Below the pieces are notes generated by a model that saw only the letters and a program-made list of their open reading frames with translations, did not search any database and was not told the origin of the DNA. A DNA stretch of 64,000 bases from Qipengyuania marisflavi (GTDB taxonomy: Bacteria; Pseudomonadota; Alphaproteobacteria; Sphingomonadales; Sphingomonadaceae), in assembly GCF_005884405.1 (NCBI RefSeq), contig NZ_VCAO01000003.1, positions 408,121 through 472,120 on the forward strand. Reading direction: 5' to 3'. Both the position numbers and the translations under genes were made by a program. Positions 1-9,832 of this stretch are shown here, piece after piece. Each line of letters starts with the position of its first letter. The stretch's first letter is position 1.

Positions 1-1504
1 GAAATTCGAGGAGCACATCCAGCCCGTCATCGGAAAACTCGCGGGTGAAGCGTCCGCCCAATTGCCCTTCGATGGCCAGCCGCAGCAGGCGCGAACCAAA
101 GCCTTCGTCGGCCTTGATGACAGGGACGATGGTGACATCGGAAGATTCGCGCCAGGCGACGCTGATCCCGTCATCGCCATCTTTGGGCAGCGTAATTTCC
201 ACCGTCACGCGGCCGTCGTGCGACGACAGCGCGCCATATTTCGCTGAATTGGTCGCCAGCTCGTGAAAGATCAGGGCCAGCGGCGTGGCAGTGCGCGGGC
301 TGATCGCGACATCTCCGCCGGTAATGTCGAAGCGTTTGCCATTGTTGTCATAGGGCGCCAGCAAATCGCGTAGCAGGCCCTGCAGCTTGTCGGTCTTGCG
401 GCCATCGAAGGGGCGCACATAATCATGCGCAATGCCCAGCGCGCGGATGGCCGTGCTCAGCTCGCCAACGAAATCCTTGACCTCCGGCTTGCCGCGTGAC
501 CGCACGGCAATCAGGCCGGACACCACTGCAAAAATGTTCTTGATCCGGTGCGACAGCTCGTTCGCCAGCAGATCGCGCGATTCGGACAGGCGGTACGCCT
601 TGTCGATATCGATTACTGTGCCGAACCAGCGATTGCCGCCCGACCCTTCTTCCAGCACGGGGATCGCGCGCGACAGTACCCAACGGTGCGAACCGTCGGC
701 GTGCAGCATGCGGATTTCATCCTCATGCGCCTCGCCATTGCGCATGGATCCGGTCCACCGCGTCAACGACGCCTCACGGTCATCGGGATGGATATGGTCG
801 GCCCATTCCTTGACCGATTGCGGGACCGGCGCGCCGGTAATCTCGCTCCACCGCGCGTTGACGTAATCAAGATTGCCATCCGCATCAGCGGACCAGGCGA
901 TGCCGGGAACGCTGTCGATCATGGTCTTCAGCCGGTTTTCGCGGCGCTTGATCGCGTTGGTCGCGGCGCGCCCCTGGCGTCCCTGCGACAGCCGCCGCAT
1001 CACCGCCTCGGCCAGCACCGCGAGCGTTTCGCGTTGCAATGGCGTCAGCCCCATCGGCCGCGGCACCATATCGATCACGCACAGCGCGCCCAGCGGTGCA
1101 CCTTCGTCCGAGATCAGCGGCTGCCCGGCATAAAACCGCAGAAACGGATCGCCAGTGACCAGTTCGTTGTCAGCAAAGCGCGGATCGACTGTGGCATCAT
1201 TGATGACCATCGGCTCGTCACCCAGCATCGCGTGCGCGCAAAAGCTGGTCGGGCGCGGGGTCTCTCGCTCATCGACACCGAATTTGGCGAGGAAATGCTG
1301 CCGGTTCGCTTCGACCATGGTGACCATCGCCACCGGCGCATCGCAAATTCTGGCGATCAGTTCGACGATACGCTGCAGTTCAGGATCATCGATCAACGCA
1401 TCGGTGCCGTACGCGGCCAGCACCGTCAGGCGCTTGTCCTCAGCACAGAATGCCTGTGCCGGAGCTACGCCCTGCGGCCACAATTCACGCGATTTCGGAT
1501 ACAC
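1..1504 (-). CDS. HWE-family sensor histidine kinase (GAF-PAS-kinase), 3' end cut by window edge
   Basis: The minus strand reads open from a GTG at 1504 to the window edge, with an in-frame stop not far upstream of the GTG. Domains in order: a GAF-type sensor at about residues 25-165, a PAS domain at about 188-300, then a histidine-kinase core. The phosphoacceptor box reads NELSHRIKNIFAVV near residue 312. The ATP-binding N box reads HELATNSAKYGALS and is followed by a W-x-E (AWRES). That combination of a His in the N box and W-x-E defines the HWE kinases, common in alphaproteobacteria and often feeding the general stress response. No LOV cysteine motif is visible in the PAS, so light sensing is not indicated. 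The start is uncertain: only GTG or rarer codons are available, and a GGGAGGA lies about 20 bases upstream. No response regulator is visible in the window. Confidence 0.85.
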   Translation of the reverse strand, partial: MYPKSRELWPQGVAPAQAFCAEDKRLTVLAAYGTDALIDDPELQRIVELIARICDAPVAMVTMVEANRQHFLAKFGVDERETPRPTSFCAHAMLGDEPMVINDATVDPRFADNELVTGDPFLRFYAGQPLISDEGAPLGALCVIDMVPRPMGLTPLQRETLAVLAEAVMRRLSQGRQGRAATNAIKRRENRLKTMIDSVPGIAWSADADGNLDYVNARWSEITGAPVPQSVKEWADHIHPDDREASLTRWTGSMRNGEAHEDEIRMLHADGSHRWVLSRAIPVLEEGSGGNRWFGTVIDIDKAYRLSESRDLLANELSHRIKNIFAVVSGLIAVRSRGKPEVKDFVGELSTAIRALGIAHDYVRPFDGRKTDKLQGLLRDLLAPYDNNGKRFDITGGDVAISPRTATPLALIFHELATNSAKYGALSSHDGRVTVEITLPKDGDDGISVAWRESSDVTIVPVIKADEGFGSRLLRLAIEGQLGGRFTREFSDDGLDVLLEF

Positions 1505-1650
1505 TTGATGCCCCCAACCAGGACGGATGTCCTCCCATATAATAACCGAATTACATTGTCATCCATGAACCACGGCTTACGATTTGCCCGCGCGGGCCGG
1601 CTCGGCTATCCGCCCGGTCGCACCATCATCGCGAGCCATGAGGAGAGAGC

Positions 1651-2817
1651 ATGCGCGCGACCCCTGATTTCGATTTCCAGCTTGGCGAAAACGCCAAGAT
1701 GATCCGTGAGACTGTCGGCCGTTTTGCGGACGAGCAGATTGCACCGCTGGCCGAAAAGGCCGACCGCGAGGACTGGTTCCCGCAGGAGCTGTGGCCCAAG
1801 ATGGGAGAGCTCGGCCTGCACGGCCTGACCGTGGACGAGGACGATGGCGGGCTGGGCATGGGCTATCTGGAGCATGTCATCGCGGTGGAGGAAGTCAGCC
1901 GGGCCAGCGCCAGTGTCGGGCTGAGTTATGGCGCGCATTCGAACCTGTGCGTCAACCAGATCCGCCGCTGGGGCAATGATGACCAGAAGGCCAAATATCT
2001 GCCCAAGCTGATCTCTGGCGAACATGTCGGCAGCCTGGCCATGAGCGAGGCGGGCGCCGGTTCGGACGTGGTTTCAATGAAGCTTAAGGCGGATGCCGCG
2101 GAGGGCGGATATGTCCTCAACGGCACCAAGTTCTGGATCACCAACGCCACCCATGCCGATACTCTGGTAGTATATGCCAAGACCGACAATAGCGCCGGAT
2201 CGCGCGGTATTACCGCCTTCCTGATCGAAAAGGACATGCCGGGTTTCTCCATCGGTCAGAAGATTGACAAGATGGGGATGCGCGGCAGCCCGACGGCAGA
2301 GCTGGTGTTCGACGATTGCCACGTGCCGGAAGAAAATGTGATGGGCGCGCTGCATGGCGGCGTGGGCGTGTTGATGAGCGGGCTGGATTACGAGCGCGTG
2401 GTGCTGGCCGGATTGCAGCTGGGCATCATGCAGGCGTGCCTCGACACGGTGATTCCTTACCTTCGCGAACGCAAGCAGTTCGGCAAACCCATTGGCAGCT
2501 TCCAGCTGATGCAGGCCAAGGTGGCGGACATGTATGTCGCGCTGCAATCTGCGCGCGCCTATGCCTATGCGGTGGCGAAAAGCTGCGATGCCGGACACAC
2601 TACACGGTTCGACGCAGCAGGGTGCATCTTGCTGGCGAGCGAGAATGCCTTCCGCGTGGCGGGCGAAAGCGTGCAGGCGCTGGGCGGGGCAGGCTATACA
2701 AAGGATTGGCCGGTCGAACGCTATCTGCGCGATGCCAAGCTGCTCGATATTGGCGCTGGGACGAACGAGATCAGGCGGATGCTGATCGGGCGCGAATTGA
2801 TCGGGGCGGCGGGGTGA
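1651..2817 (+). CDS. ivd: isovaleryl-CoA dehydrogenase
   Basis: FAD-dependent acyl-CoA dehydrogenase of 388 residues, the normal family length. It oxidises isovaleryl-CoA to 3-methylcrotonyl-CoA in leucine breakdown. The isovaleryl-specific assignment rests on the block [11 protein letters not shown] near residue 240: in isovaleryl-CoA dehydrogenases the catalytic glutamate sits in this YERV segment, whereas most other acyl-CoA dehydrogenases carry it near the C terminus. The FAD-contact block WITNA and the C-terminal [16 protein letters not shown] are also present. The ATG at 1651 follows GAGGAGAGAGC, a strong ribosome-binding site. It heads a plus-strand run into the methylcrotonyl-CoA carboxylase beta subunit, the next step of the pathway, which supports the call. 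Confidence 0.93.
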   Translation: MRATPDFDFQLGENAKMIRETVGRFADEQIAPLAEKADREDWFPQELWPKMGELGLHGLTVDEDDGGLGMGYLEHVIAVEEVSRASASVGLSYGAHSNLCVNQIRRWGNDDQKAKYLPKLISGEHVGSLAMSEAGAGSDVVSMKLKADAAEGGYVLNGTKFWITNATHADTLVVYAKTDNSAGSRGITAFLIEKDMPGFSIGQKIDKMGMRGSPTAELVFDDCHVPEENVMGALHGGVGVLMSGLDYERVVLAGLQLGIMQACLDTVIPYLRERKQFGKPIGSFQLMQAKVADMYVALQSARAYAYAVAKSCDAGHTTRFDAAGCILLASENAFRVAGESVQALGGAGYTKDWPVERYLRDAKLLDIGAGTNEIRRMLIGRELIGAAG

Positions 2818-2821
2818 GGAT

Positions 2822-3490
2822 ATGCCAGTTGCAGTAGGCGAAGAACTGAAGAAGTCGAAACCGGCGATGCGTGCACGCGCGAACGCGATAAAGCCATTTG
2901 TCTGCAAGAACTTGATAGCGGTGATCGAAGACCCTGCGGACATGAAGAATATCGGCACCGTCATTCGCAACGTAAACGCGCTGGGCGTCGAAAAGGTCTA
3001 TGTCGTAGATCCACGGAAGGCGTTGCCCGATGACTGGCAAGACATGCGTGAAAAGAAGTCGATTTTCAAAACATCCGTATCAGCGGTCAAATGGAGTTTC
3101 GTGAAGCGGTTTGACAGCACCGAAGAGTGCTTGGACCACTTGGAAAAGAACAATTTTCATTCGGTTGTGACATCGCCTCATGTAAAAGGGCAGGTCAATG
3201 CCGTACTTCACGAAGGCGACTATACCGAACATGCTAAACTGGCGGTTTGGTTCGGAAACGAGAAACGGGGAATCAGCGATCTCGCCGTAAAGCGAAGCGA
3301 AATTTGCATTTCCATTCCGATGTTTGGGATGATTGAAAGCCTCAATCTCGGCACATCATCGGGCATCGTTTTGTATGAGATTACAAAACAGCGCCGCGCA
3401 TACCAGAGCAAGTATCGTAAACGCGGTCAGAGGGGAGAGCGCGCGACCGCGCTGCCATTGGTAATGCCACCAGAGGATAATCAGGTATGA
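2822..3490 (+). CDS. TrmH/SpoU-family RNA 2'-O-methyltransferase
   Basis: SPOUT-class methyltransferase of 222 residues, predicted to transfer a methyl group from S-adenosylmethionine to a ribose 2'-OH of tRNA or rRNA. All three family motifs are visible: motif 1 [13 protein letters not shown] near residue 43, motif 2 [10 protein letters not shown] near residue 142, and motif 3 [19 protein letters not shown] near residue 167, which forms the knotted cofactor site. It starts 4 bases after ivd and overlaps mccB by 4 bases, so it is translationally embedded in the leucine-catabolism run although it has no role there. Its base and codon use is visibly more AT-rich than its neighbours, with many AAA, GAT and TTT codons, suggesting later insertion. 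The exact RNA target cannot be read from sequence. Confidence 0.88.
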   Translation: MPVAVGEELKKSKPAMRARANAIKPFVCKNLIAVIEDPADMKNIGTVIRNVNALGVEKVYVVDPRKALPDDWQDMREKKSIFKTSVSAVKWSFVKRFDSTEECLDHLEKNNFHSVVTSPHVKGQVNAVLHEGDYTEHAKLAVWFGNEKRGISDLAVKRSEICISIPMFGMIESLNLGTSSGIVLYEITKQRRAYQSKYRKRGQRGERATALPLVMPPEDNQV

Positions 3491-5091
3491 CCGCACCAAC
3501 TCTAACCTCAAAAATCGACCGTGAAGCCCCGGAAACCAAGGCGCGGTTTGCGCACAATAAGGGGCTGGCCGACGAGTTGCGCGCCAAGGTGGCCGAGGCG
3601 GCGCTGGGCGGGAGCGAGAAGCACCGCGAGCGGCATGTGTCGCGCGGCAAGCTGTTACCGCGCGAGCGGGTGGAGCGGTTGCTCGACCCCGGCTCGCCTT
3701 TCCTCGAAATCGGGCAGCTGGCCGCCAATGAAATGTATGGCGGCGATGTCAACGGCGCCTCGATGATTGCGGGCATTGGCCGGGTGTCGGGGCGGCAGGT
3801 GATGATCGCCTGCAACGATCCCACCGTGAAGGGCGGCAGTTATTACCCGCTGACCGTCAAGAAGCACCTTCGCGCGCAGGAAATCGCGCAGGCCAACCGC
3901 CTGCCCTGCGTCTATCTGGTCGATAGCGGCGGCGCGAATTTGCCGTTTCAGGCCGAGGTTTTCCCCGATCGCGACCATTTCGGGCGGATCTTTTTTAATC
4001 AGGCGAATATGTCGGCGCAGGGCATTCCGCAGATCGCCTGTGTCATGGGCAGCTGCACTGCGGGCGGGGCCTATGTCCCGGCGATGTCGGACGAGAGCGT
4101 GATTGTGCGCAATCAGGGCACGATTTTCCTTGCCGGGCCGCCGCTGGTGAAGGCCGCGACGGGTGAGGAAATCACTGCCGAGGATCTGGGCGGCGGCGAT
4201 CTTCATGCGAAGAAATCGGGCGTGGTCGATCACCTCGCCGAAAATGACGAGCATGCGCTGACTATCGTCCGCGATATCGTCAGCCATCTGGGCGCCAATG
4301 GCGGTGCGGAAAATATCGACCTGCGCGATCCGCGCCCGCCCAAATTCGACGCTGATGATCTCTACGCCATCATCCCCGACGATGTCCGCGCGCCCTATGA
4401 CGTGCATGAAGTGATCGCGCGGCTGGTCGATGGCAGCGAGTTTCACGAGTTTAAACAGCATTACGGTAGCACGCTGGTGTGCGGCTTCGCGCATATCTGG
4501 GGGATGCCGGTGGCGATCCTGGCCAACAATGGCGTGCTGTTTTCCGAAAGCGCGCAAAAGGGCGCGCATTTTATCGAACTGGCGTGCCAGCGGCGCATCC
4601 CGCTGCTGTTCCTGCAGAACATCTCCGGTTTCATGGTTGGCGGCAAATACGAAGCGGAAGGCATCGCCAAGCACGGCGCCAAGCTGGTCACTGCGGTTGC
4701 CACTGCGACAGTTCCCAAGATTACCGTAGTCATCGGCGGCAGCTTTGGCGCAGGCAATTACGGCATGTGCGGGCGCGCCTATGACCCGCGTTTCCTGTTC
4801 ACCTGGCCCAATGCCCGCATCAGCGTGATGGGCGGCGAACAGGCCGCATCGGTGCTGGCTACCGTGCACCGCGATGCGGACAGCTGGACCCCCGCGCAGG
4901 TCGAGGAATTCAAGGCCCCGATCCGCCAGACCTATGAGGACGAAGGCAACCCTTATTACGCCACCGCCCGCCTGTGGGATGATGGCGTGATCGACCCGGC
5001 CCAAACCCGCGACGTGCTGGGCCTGGCCTTCGCCGCAACGCTGGAGGCACCCATCCCGGAACGTCCCGCGTTTGGCGTGTTCAGGATGTAG
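3487..5091 (+). CDS. mccB: methylcrotonyl-CoA carboxylase, carboxyltransferase (beta) subunit
   Basis: Carboxyltransferase subunit of 534 residues that carboxylates 3-methylcrotonyl-CoA using carboxybiotin, the step after isovaleryl-CoA dehydrogenase in leucine degradation. The crotonase-fold carboxyltransferase halves are both present: an N-terminal half with [20 protein letters not shown] near residue 140 and [17 protein letters not shown] near residue 183, and a C-terminal half with [20 protein letters not shown] and [20 protein letters not shown]. The DSGGANLP block favours methylcrotonyl-CoA over propionyl-CoA carboxylase. Length matches the family. The start overlaps the methyltransferase gene by 4 bases. 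The biotin-carrying alpha subunit (mccA) is not adjacent and does not occur anywhere in this window, so it must be encoded elsewhere. Confidence 0.93.
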   Translation: MTAPTLTSKIDREAPETKARFAHNKGLADELRAKVAEAALGGSEKHRERHVSRGKLLPRERVERLLDPGSPFLEIGQLAANEMYGGDVNGASMIAGIGRVSGRQVMIACNDPTVKGGSYYPLTVKKHLRAQEIAQANRLPCVYLVDSGGANLPFQAEVFPDRDHFGRIFFNQANMSAQGIPQIACVMGSCTAGGAYVPAMSDESVIVRNQGTIFLAGPPLVKAATGEEITAEDLGGGDLHAKKSGVVDHLAENDEHALTIVRDIVSHLGANGGAENIDLRDPRPPKFDADDLYAIIPDDVRAPYDVHEVIARLVDGSEFHEFKQHYGSTLVCGFAHIWGMPVAILANNGVLFSESAQKGAHFIELACQRRIPLLFLQNISGFMVGGKYEAEGIAKHGAKLVTAVATATVPKITVVIGGSFGAGNYGMCGRAYDPRFLFTWPNARISVMGGEQAASVLATVHRDADSWTPAQVEEFKAPIRQTYEDEGNPYYATARLWDDGVIDPAQTRDVLGLAFAATLEAPIPERPAFGVFRM

Positions 5092-5138
5092 CTCGCATTC
5101 GCCGGATGTTTCGCTATGAGCGAAAACAGGGAGAGAGA

Positions 5139-5765
5139 ATGCCGAACGATCCGAACCGCCAGCCGTCACTGCTGTCGCGCCTGTTTAAGCGGCTGCTGAT
5201 CGCGTTGTATCGCTGGAAGGGGTGGACGATTGAGGGCACCCGACCGGCGGTGCGCAAATTCGTGATTCTGGGCGCCCCGCACACGTCCAATTGGGACTTC
5301 ATCTTCTTTCTTGGCGCGACGCATGAATTGGGGATCAAGCCCAGTTTCATGGGCAAGCACACGCTGTTCAAATGGCCGATGACCAATTTCATGTATGATA
5401 TGGGCGGGGTGTCGGTGAACCGGAACAAGCGGGCTAATTATGTCGAGCAGGTCGCTGATGCCTTTACCAAGGCAGACGATCTGGCGCTGGTTATCGCGCC
5501 TGAGGGGACGCGCGGTTCAAACGGCGAATGGCGCACCGGCTTCTATCACATCGCCATGGCGGCGGGCGTGCCGATCCTGCCCGCATGGGTCGACAATGAT
5601 ATGATGCGCGGCGGTGTCGGCGAACCGCTGATGCCGACCGGTGATTACCGCGCCGATCTGGCCAAGCTGGCCGCATTCTACCGCGAAAAACGCCCCGATT
5701 GTGACCGCTTCAATGTCTTGGAGGCATCGCTCGACACAGCCGGAGAGATAAAACGCCGTGATTGA
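5139..5765 (+). CDS. PlsC-like 1-acyl-glycerol-phosphate acyltransferase family protein
   Basis: Small acyltransferase of 208 residues. The lysophosphatidate acyltransferase signature is visible as HTSNWD near residue 46, a H-x4-D catalytic dyad, and as the later glycerolipid-binding block APEGTRG near residue 128. It probably acylates a lysophospholipid or similar acceptor at the inner membrane, but the acceptor is not determinable. The start is placed at 5139 because GGGAGAGAGA sits immediately upstream; an in-frame ATG at 5106 lacks such a site. It overlaps the next gene by 8 bases, suggesting coupling with the membrane protein that follows. Confidence 0.82.
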   Translation: MPNDPNRQPSLLSRLFKRLLIALYRWKGWTIEGTRPAVRKFVILGAPHTSNWDFIFFLGATHELGIKPSFMGKHTLFKWPMTNFMYDMGGVSVNRNKRANYVEQVADAFTKADDLALVIAPEGTRGSNGEWRTGFYHIAMAAGVPILPAWVDNDMMRGGVGEPLMPTGDYRADLAKLAAFYREKRPDCDRFNVLEASLDTAGEIKRRD

Positions 5766-6561
5766 AGCGCTGATTGGCAATGCCGTGATTTTGCTGGGGC
5801 TGGTCCTGCTGCTGTGGGTAATTTCGCTGCAGGTGAACGACGTATCCTTTATCGATGCCTTCTGGGGCGGCGGGATGGCGCTGCTGGCGCTGGTCAGCTG
5901 GCTGCGGCTGAAGCAACCCGGCCCCTTGGCGACATTGCTGATGGCAATGACCGTGATCTGGGGGCTGCGGCTGGCGATCCATCTGCTGCGCCGCTGGAGG
6001 GCCGAGGGTGAGGACAAACGGTACGAGCGGATGCTGCGCAAGGATCGCGCGAAAGGCCGCTTTGGCTGGGCCGCGCTGACCAAGGTGTTTCTGGGGCAGG
6101 CAGTGCTGCTGTTTATTGTCTCCAGCCCCGCGCAATACGGGATTCTCGAAGCCGGCACGTTCGAGCCGATCAGCGGGCTGGCGATCACCGGCTTTGCCCT
6201 GTGGTGCGTGGGAATTTTCTTCGAATGGGTGGGTGATTGGCAATTGGCCCGGTTCAAGGCCGATCCCGCCAATGCCGGTCAGGTGATGGACCGCGGGCTA
6301 TGGCGCTATACCCGCCATCCCAATTATTTCGGCGATGCCTGCGTGTGGTGGGGGATCTGGATTGCTGCCTGCTCTGCCGGATGGTGGGTAGCAGCCTTCA
6401 CGATTATCGGGGCGCTGTTTCTGACCTTTACGCTGATGAAATGGTCGGGCGCCGCGCTGCTGGAAAAGGGCATGGCGAAGTCTCGCGCCGGATATGCCGA
6501 CTACCAACAACGTACCTCGGCCTTCTTCCCGCGCCCGCCGCGGGCCGCGCCGCAGGGGTAA
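5758..6561 (+). CDS. DUF1295 family membrane protein (steroid 5-alpha-reductase-like fold)
   Basis: Integral membrane protein of 267 residues with about six or seven hydrophobic segments. It starts with GTG inside the end of the acyltransferase gene. The C-terminal half carries the family block ending RYTRHPNYFGDACVWWG near residue 180; the R-x-P-NY-x-G/E pattern is the NADPH-binding core shared with steroid 5-alpha reductases and isoprenylcysteine methyltransferases. The upstream block NDVSFIDAFWG near residue 28 is also typical of DUF1295 proteins. Function is not established for the family; a lipid-modifying reductase role is inference from the fold and from its acyltransferase neighbour. 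Confidence 0.85.
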   Translation: MIEALIGNAVILLGLVLLLWVISLQVNDVSFIDAFWGGGMALLALVSWLRLKQPGPLATLLMAMTVIWGLRLAIHLLRRWRAEGEDKRYERMLRKDRAKGRFGWAALTKVFLGQAVLLFIVSSPAQYGILEAGTFEPISGLAITGFALWCVGIFFEWVGDWQLARFKADPANAGQVMDRGLWRYTRHPNYFGDACVWWGIWIAACSAGWWVAAFTIIGALFLTFTLMKWSGAALLEKGMAKSRAGYADYQQRTSAFFPRPPRAAPQG

Positions 6562-6642
6562 GTTTCTTCATAAGGACTTTAATCCTGCGCCGCCAGCGCC
6601 TAATTTGACACAACGGGTTAGCGGACAGGTGGAAATCGCGCG

Positions 6643-7269
6643 ATGACACAGGACAACAAGGCGCGTGAACGCGACCGGCTGGCGGCGCTGGCGATGGAAG
6701 TTACCGCGCGCCGCGGGGTCGAGGTGACACCCGAAATCCTCGCGGGCGAGTCCGGGCTGTCACGGGCGCGCATCGATGCGATTTTCCCCGAGAGCAGCAA
6801 TCTGTTTGACGCGGTCGCCGAACGCTGGTTCGCGCCGCACATTGAAATTATGGAAGCGGTGATGGCCAGCGATTTGCCGGCCAATCGCAAGCTGTACGAA
6901 TTTTTCGCGCGCCGCTTCGTGCATCAGCGGGCCTATTTCCGCAGCGATCCCGACACTTTTGCGCTGCTGTGCGATCTGGGTTCGCGCCGGTTTGAGCGGG
7001 TGCGATCCTATATCGATCTGGCGGATCATTATCTGTGCGAACTGATCGCGCAGGCGCAGGACGAAGGCTATTTCGCGAAGCTGGAGATTGACGAGGCGCT
7101 GAGCCTGATCAACCAGATGGTGGTCGCCTATACCATGCCCGATATGCTGATGATGCTGGATGACCGGCTGAGCGAGGCAAAGTTGGGCGCGATTATCGAC
7201 ACCCTGTTTGCCGGGCTTTCGGGCAGCGACGGCGGCGCGCGCGGACGCAGCAGCCTGCACGCCGCATGA
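6643..7269 (+). CDS. TetR-family transcriptional regulator
   Basis: A 208-residue protein with an N-terminal helix-turn-helix of TetR type: residues about 10-55 run through LAMEVTARRGVEVTPEILAG, SGLSRARIDAIFP and SNLFDAVAERWF, which match helices 1-3 and the start of helix 4. The C-terminal ligand-binding part is all-helical and not recognisable to a ligand. It ends 4 bases into the following glycosyltransferase gene (ATGA overlap). An upstream TTGACA at 6605-6610 could be a -35 element, but I see no convincing -10. It may control either the lipid genes before it or the glycan locus after it. Confidence 0.8.
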   Translation: MTQDNKARERDRLAALAMEVTARRGVEVTPEILAGESGLSRARIDAIFPESSNLFDAVAERWFAPHIEIMEAVMASDLPANRKLYEFFARRFVHQRAYFRSDPDTFALLCDLGSRRFERVRSYIDLADHYLCELIAQAQDEGYFAKLEIDEALSLINQMVVAYTMPDMLMMLDDRLSEAKLGAIIDTLFAGLSGSDGGARGRSSLHAA

Positions 7270-8504
7270 CCGCAGGGCCGCCGCGCAAAATCCTTTTCAT
7301 CGGGCTGAATTACGCGCCCGAACCCATCGGCATCGGGCCGTTCAGCGCGGGTCTGGCGGAATCGCTGGTGGCACGCGGGCACCGGGTCCACGCGGTGGTC
7401 GGACAGCCTTATTACCCCGACTGGAAACTGCATCCGCGCTTCAAGGGGCGCTGGCAGGCGAGCGAGGAAAACGGCGTCACCGTGATGCGCTGTCCGCATT
7501 ACATCCCCGCCAATCCAACCGGCAAGAAACGGCTTGCGCACCATATGAGCTTTGCCAGCAGCGCCTATCCCGCCGCCCGTGCGGCGCGGCGGGCGCTGGA
7601 ACCCGATCTGGTGTTTACCGTCGCGCCGTCACTGGTCGCTGCGCCGGTCGCTGCGCGTATGGCGCGGCGCGAGGGCGTGCCGCTGTGGCTGCATGTCCAG
7701 GATTTCGAAGTCGGCGCGGCCTTTGCCACCGGCCTGCTCGACCGCGAGGGCGGAATCGCCGATGCCGCCACCCGGTTTGAAGACAGGATGCTGCGCGCGG
7801 CGGACATGATCTCGACCATCAGCGAACCGATGTGCACGTTGCTGACGCATAAGGGCATCCCGCCCAGCCGGGTGCTGGAACTGCGCAATTGGGCCAATCA
7901 TGCGCAGCAGATCGCAGCGGCTGACGGCGGCGGCCTGCGCAAGGAATGGGGGCTGGAGGGCAAATTCGTCGCGCTCTATTCGGGGAACATCGCCAACAAA
8001 CAGGGGCTGGAGGTGGTGATCGAAGCAGCGCGCCGTCTGGCCCATCGCAGCGATATAGCCTTTGTGGTTTCTGGTGAGGGGCCAAACCGAGTGCGGCTGG
8101 AGCAGCAGGCGCAGGGCCTGCCCAATATGCAGTTTCGCGACCTTCAGCCGCCCGAAAACTTCGGCGCGCTGCTGACTTTGGCGGATGTCCATCTGCTGCC
8201 GCAATTGCCCGGTGCGGCCGATCTGGTGCTGCCGTCCAAGCTGGGCAATATGTTCGCGTCGGCCCGCCCGGTCATCGCCACAGCTGCGCCGGGGACCGGC
8301 ATCGCGCGCGAGGTTGAGGGCTGCGGGATAGTGATCCCGCCGCTGGATGATGCGGCAATGGCGCAGGCGATCGAAGCGCTGGCAGCCGATCCGGCACGCC
8401 GCGCGGAAATGGGCGCAAATGGCCAGCGACGCGCCGAGGCGCTGTGGTCCAGGACTGCGATTGTCGACAAATTCGAAACCGCGATGCAGGCGTTGCTGGG
8501 CTAA
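7266..8504 (+). CDS. WcaI/WbuB-like glycosyltransferase (GT4 fold)
   Basis: Glycosyltransferase of 412 residues with two Rossmann-like domains. The N-terminal block FIGLNYAPEPIGIGPFS and the following GQPYYPDWKLHPRF are characteristic of the colanic-acid/WbuB-type family. The C-terminal sugar-nucleotide domain starts near residue 230 with VALYSGNIANKQGLE and continues with a S-KLGNMFASARPVIA block near residue 325. Likely role: adding a sugar to a lipid-linked exopolysaccharide or O-antigen precursor on the cytoplasmic face. It is coupled to the TetR gene and ends tail to tail, with a 4-base overlap, with another glycosyltransferase on the opposite strand. Confidence 0.88.
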   Translation: MTAGPPRKILFIGLNYAPEPIGIGPFSAGLAESLVARGHRVHAVVGQPYYPDWKLHPRFKGRWQASEENGVTVMRCPHYIPANPTGKKRLAHHMSFASSAYPAARAARRALEPDLVFTVAPSLVAAPVAARMARREGVPLWLHVQDFEVGAAFATGLLDREGGIADAATRFEDRMLRAADMISTISEPMCTLLTHKGIPPSRVLELRNWANHAQQIAAADGGGLRKEWGLEGKFVALYSGNIANKQGLEVVIEAARRLAHRSDIAFVVSGEGPNRVRLEQQAQGLPNMQFRDLQPPENFGALLTLADVHLLPQLPGAADLVLPSKLGNMFASARPVIATAAPGTGIAREVEGCGIVIPPLDDAAMAQAIEALAADPARRAEMGANGQRRAEALWSRTAIVDKFETAMQALLG

Positions 8505-9724
8505 ATCCCCATATCAGCGAGCAGCGCCGCGATATTGCCGCGATAAGCGTCAAAACTGAACGCCTGCGATTCGCGCCATGCCGCCCGGCGCATGCCCAAC
8601 AATACATCACGGTCGGCTGCCATCGCCGCCATCGCCTGTTCCACCCCGTCCGCCGATGGCGCGTCCAGCACGATGCCGCTGTTCGCCGATGCGCCCAGCC
8701 CCGCCTGACGGCTCTGAATGATGGCGAGGCCCGAGGCCATCGCTTCGAGCAGGATGATCGCTGAGCCTTCGTAATGGCTGGGAAACACCAGCGCCTCGTG
8801 CTGCCGCATGATCGCCGGGACCGCGCTGCGTGGTTGTTCACTCAGCCAGTCGATCCGTTCGGCATAGGGGGCCAGCATCCGGTCGGGCACCATGCGCGGG
8901 CCCATCACGCTGAGCCGGGCATCGCGGCGTGGCAGACGCTGGACTGCTTCGAGCACATGCTGGATGCCCTTGCGCGGCGAAACCTGACCCGCGAACAGGA
9001 AGCGCACCGGCTCTCCCGAAGGCGGCGGCACCGGTTCGGGCGCTCCGCCGAACAGCGCGGTGTCGAAGGGGTAGGGCAGCACGGTCAATTTGGCGTCGAG
9101 ACCGGCGGCTGCGCTGTGGTCACGGATGCTCTGCGCCACGAAGGGGCTGCCGCAGACGATCCGGTCGGCATGGGCGTATTCCAAATCGTCGCGCGCAATC
9201 TGAGCAGCTTCGGCGGGCCACGGCCCTTCCGCCAGCCAGCCCGGATGACTGGCGCGGATCACTTCCAGCTCGGCGTTCCAGAAGCGCCAGTCTGCCACTG
9301 TGCGGTCGAGGATCTTGGGGCAATCGCGCAGCCGCGGATCGGCGAAGGCGCGCGCCGATGCGCCGTTGAAACCCCATAGCGCGAGCGGTGTTTCTCGCGC
9401 CGCTTCCCCCGCCAGCCATCCTCCAAAACGGCGATTGCCCAAGCGGTCAATCCGGCGCGCTAATCGCCGCGCGCCAAGCTTGGCGGCAATCCGTTCCACC
9501 CATTCCTCCGCCCCGTGGGTGCGGACCAATGCGGGATCGAGCGCGGGGAAGCGGTGCCCGGCCAGCGCAGTGTCCATCGCGCGGCCCAGCGGACCGGGCC
9601 AACGCTTGCGACCGGGATGGTCGAACAGGCTGGTGGCCAGGAAGGCCAGAAGCTCAAGCTGCTGCAACGCCAGCGCGGTCTGGCGCGAATGCTGCGTACC
9701 AGGATGGAAAACGGCGACTTTCAT
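8501..9724 (-). CDS. glycosyltransferase family 4-like protein
   Basis: Protein of 407 residues on the minus strand. The C-terminal half has the GT-B donor domain: PVRFLFAGQVSPRKGIQHVLEA near residue 230, then the E-x7-E type segment reading HEALVFPSHYEGSAIILLEAMASG near residue 305, typical of GT4 retaining glycosyltransferases. The N-terminal acceptor domain (FHPGTQHSRQTALALQQ) is poorly conserved. Donor and acceptor sugars cannot be read. It faces the preceding glycosyltransferase (stop codons overlap) and is divergent from the tailspike-like pair that follows, so a surface-polysaccharide role is a reasonable inference. Confidence 0.84.
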   Translation of the reverse strand: MKVAVFHPGTQHSRQTALALQQLELLAFLATSLFDHPGRKRWPGPLGRAMDTALAGHRFPALDPALVRTHGAEEWVERIAAKLGARRLARRIDRLGNRRFGGWLAGEAARETPLALWGFNGASARAFADPRLRDCPKILDRTVADWRFWNAELEVIRASHPGWLAEGPWPAEAAQIARDDLEYAHADRIVCGSPFVAQSIRDHSAAAGLDAKLTVLPYPFDTALFGGAPEPVPPPSGEPVRFLFAGQVSPRKGIQHVLEAVQRLPRRDARLSVMGPRMVPDRMLAPYAERIDWLSEQPRSAVPAIMRQHEALVFPSHYEGSAIILLEAMASGLAIIQSRQAGLGASANSGIVLDAPSADGVEQAMAAMAADRDVLLGMRRAAWRESQAFSFDAYRGNIAALLADMGI

Positions 9725-9832
9725 TACCCCAGCCTATCGCGCATCAAATACCCCAGCGCAAAAAATCATTTTCCTACACGGCAATCGCTGATTAACCGAT
9801 CTGGCTCTTTTCAAACAAGGAGCAAACCGGAA

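Noticed and set aside
548..1702. Long plus-strand open frame of 384 codons at the left end
   Set aside because: It is the opposite-strand shadow of the sensor kinase; its protein has no conserved blocks.
3655..5169. Open frame of 504 codons antisense to mccB
   Set aside because: It is a GC-rich mirror of the carboxyltransferase gene with no family character.
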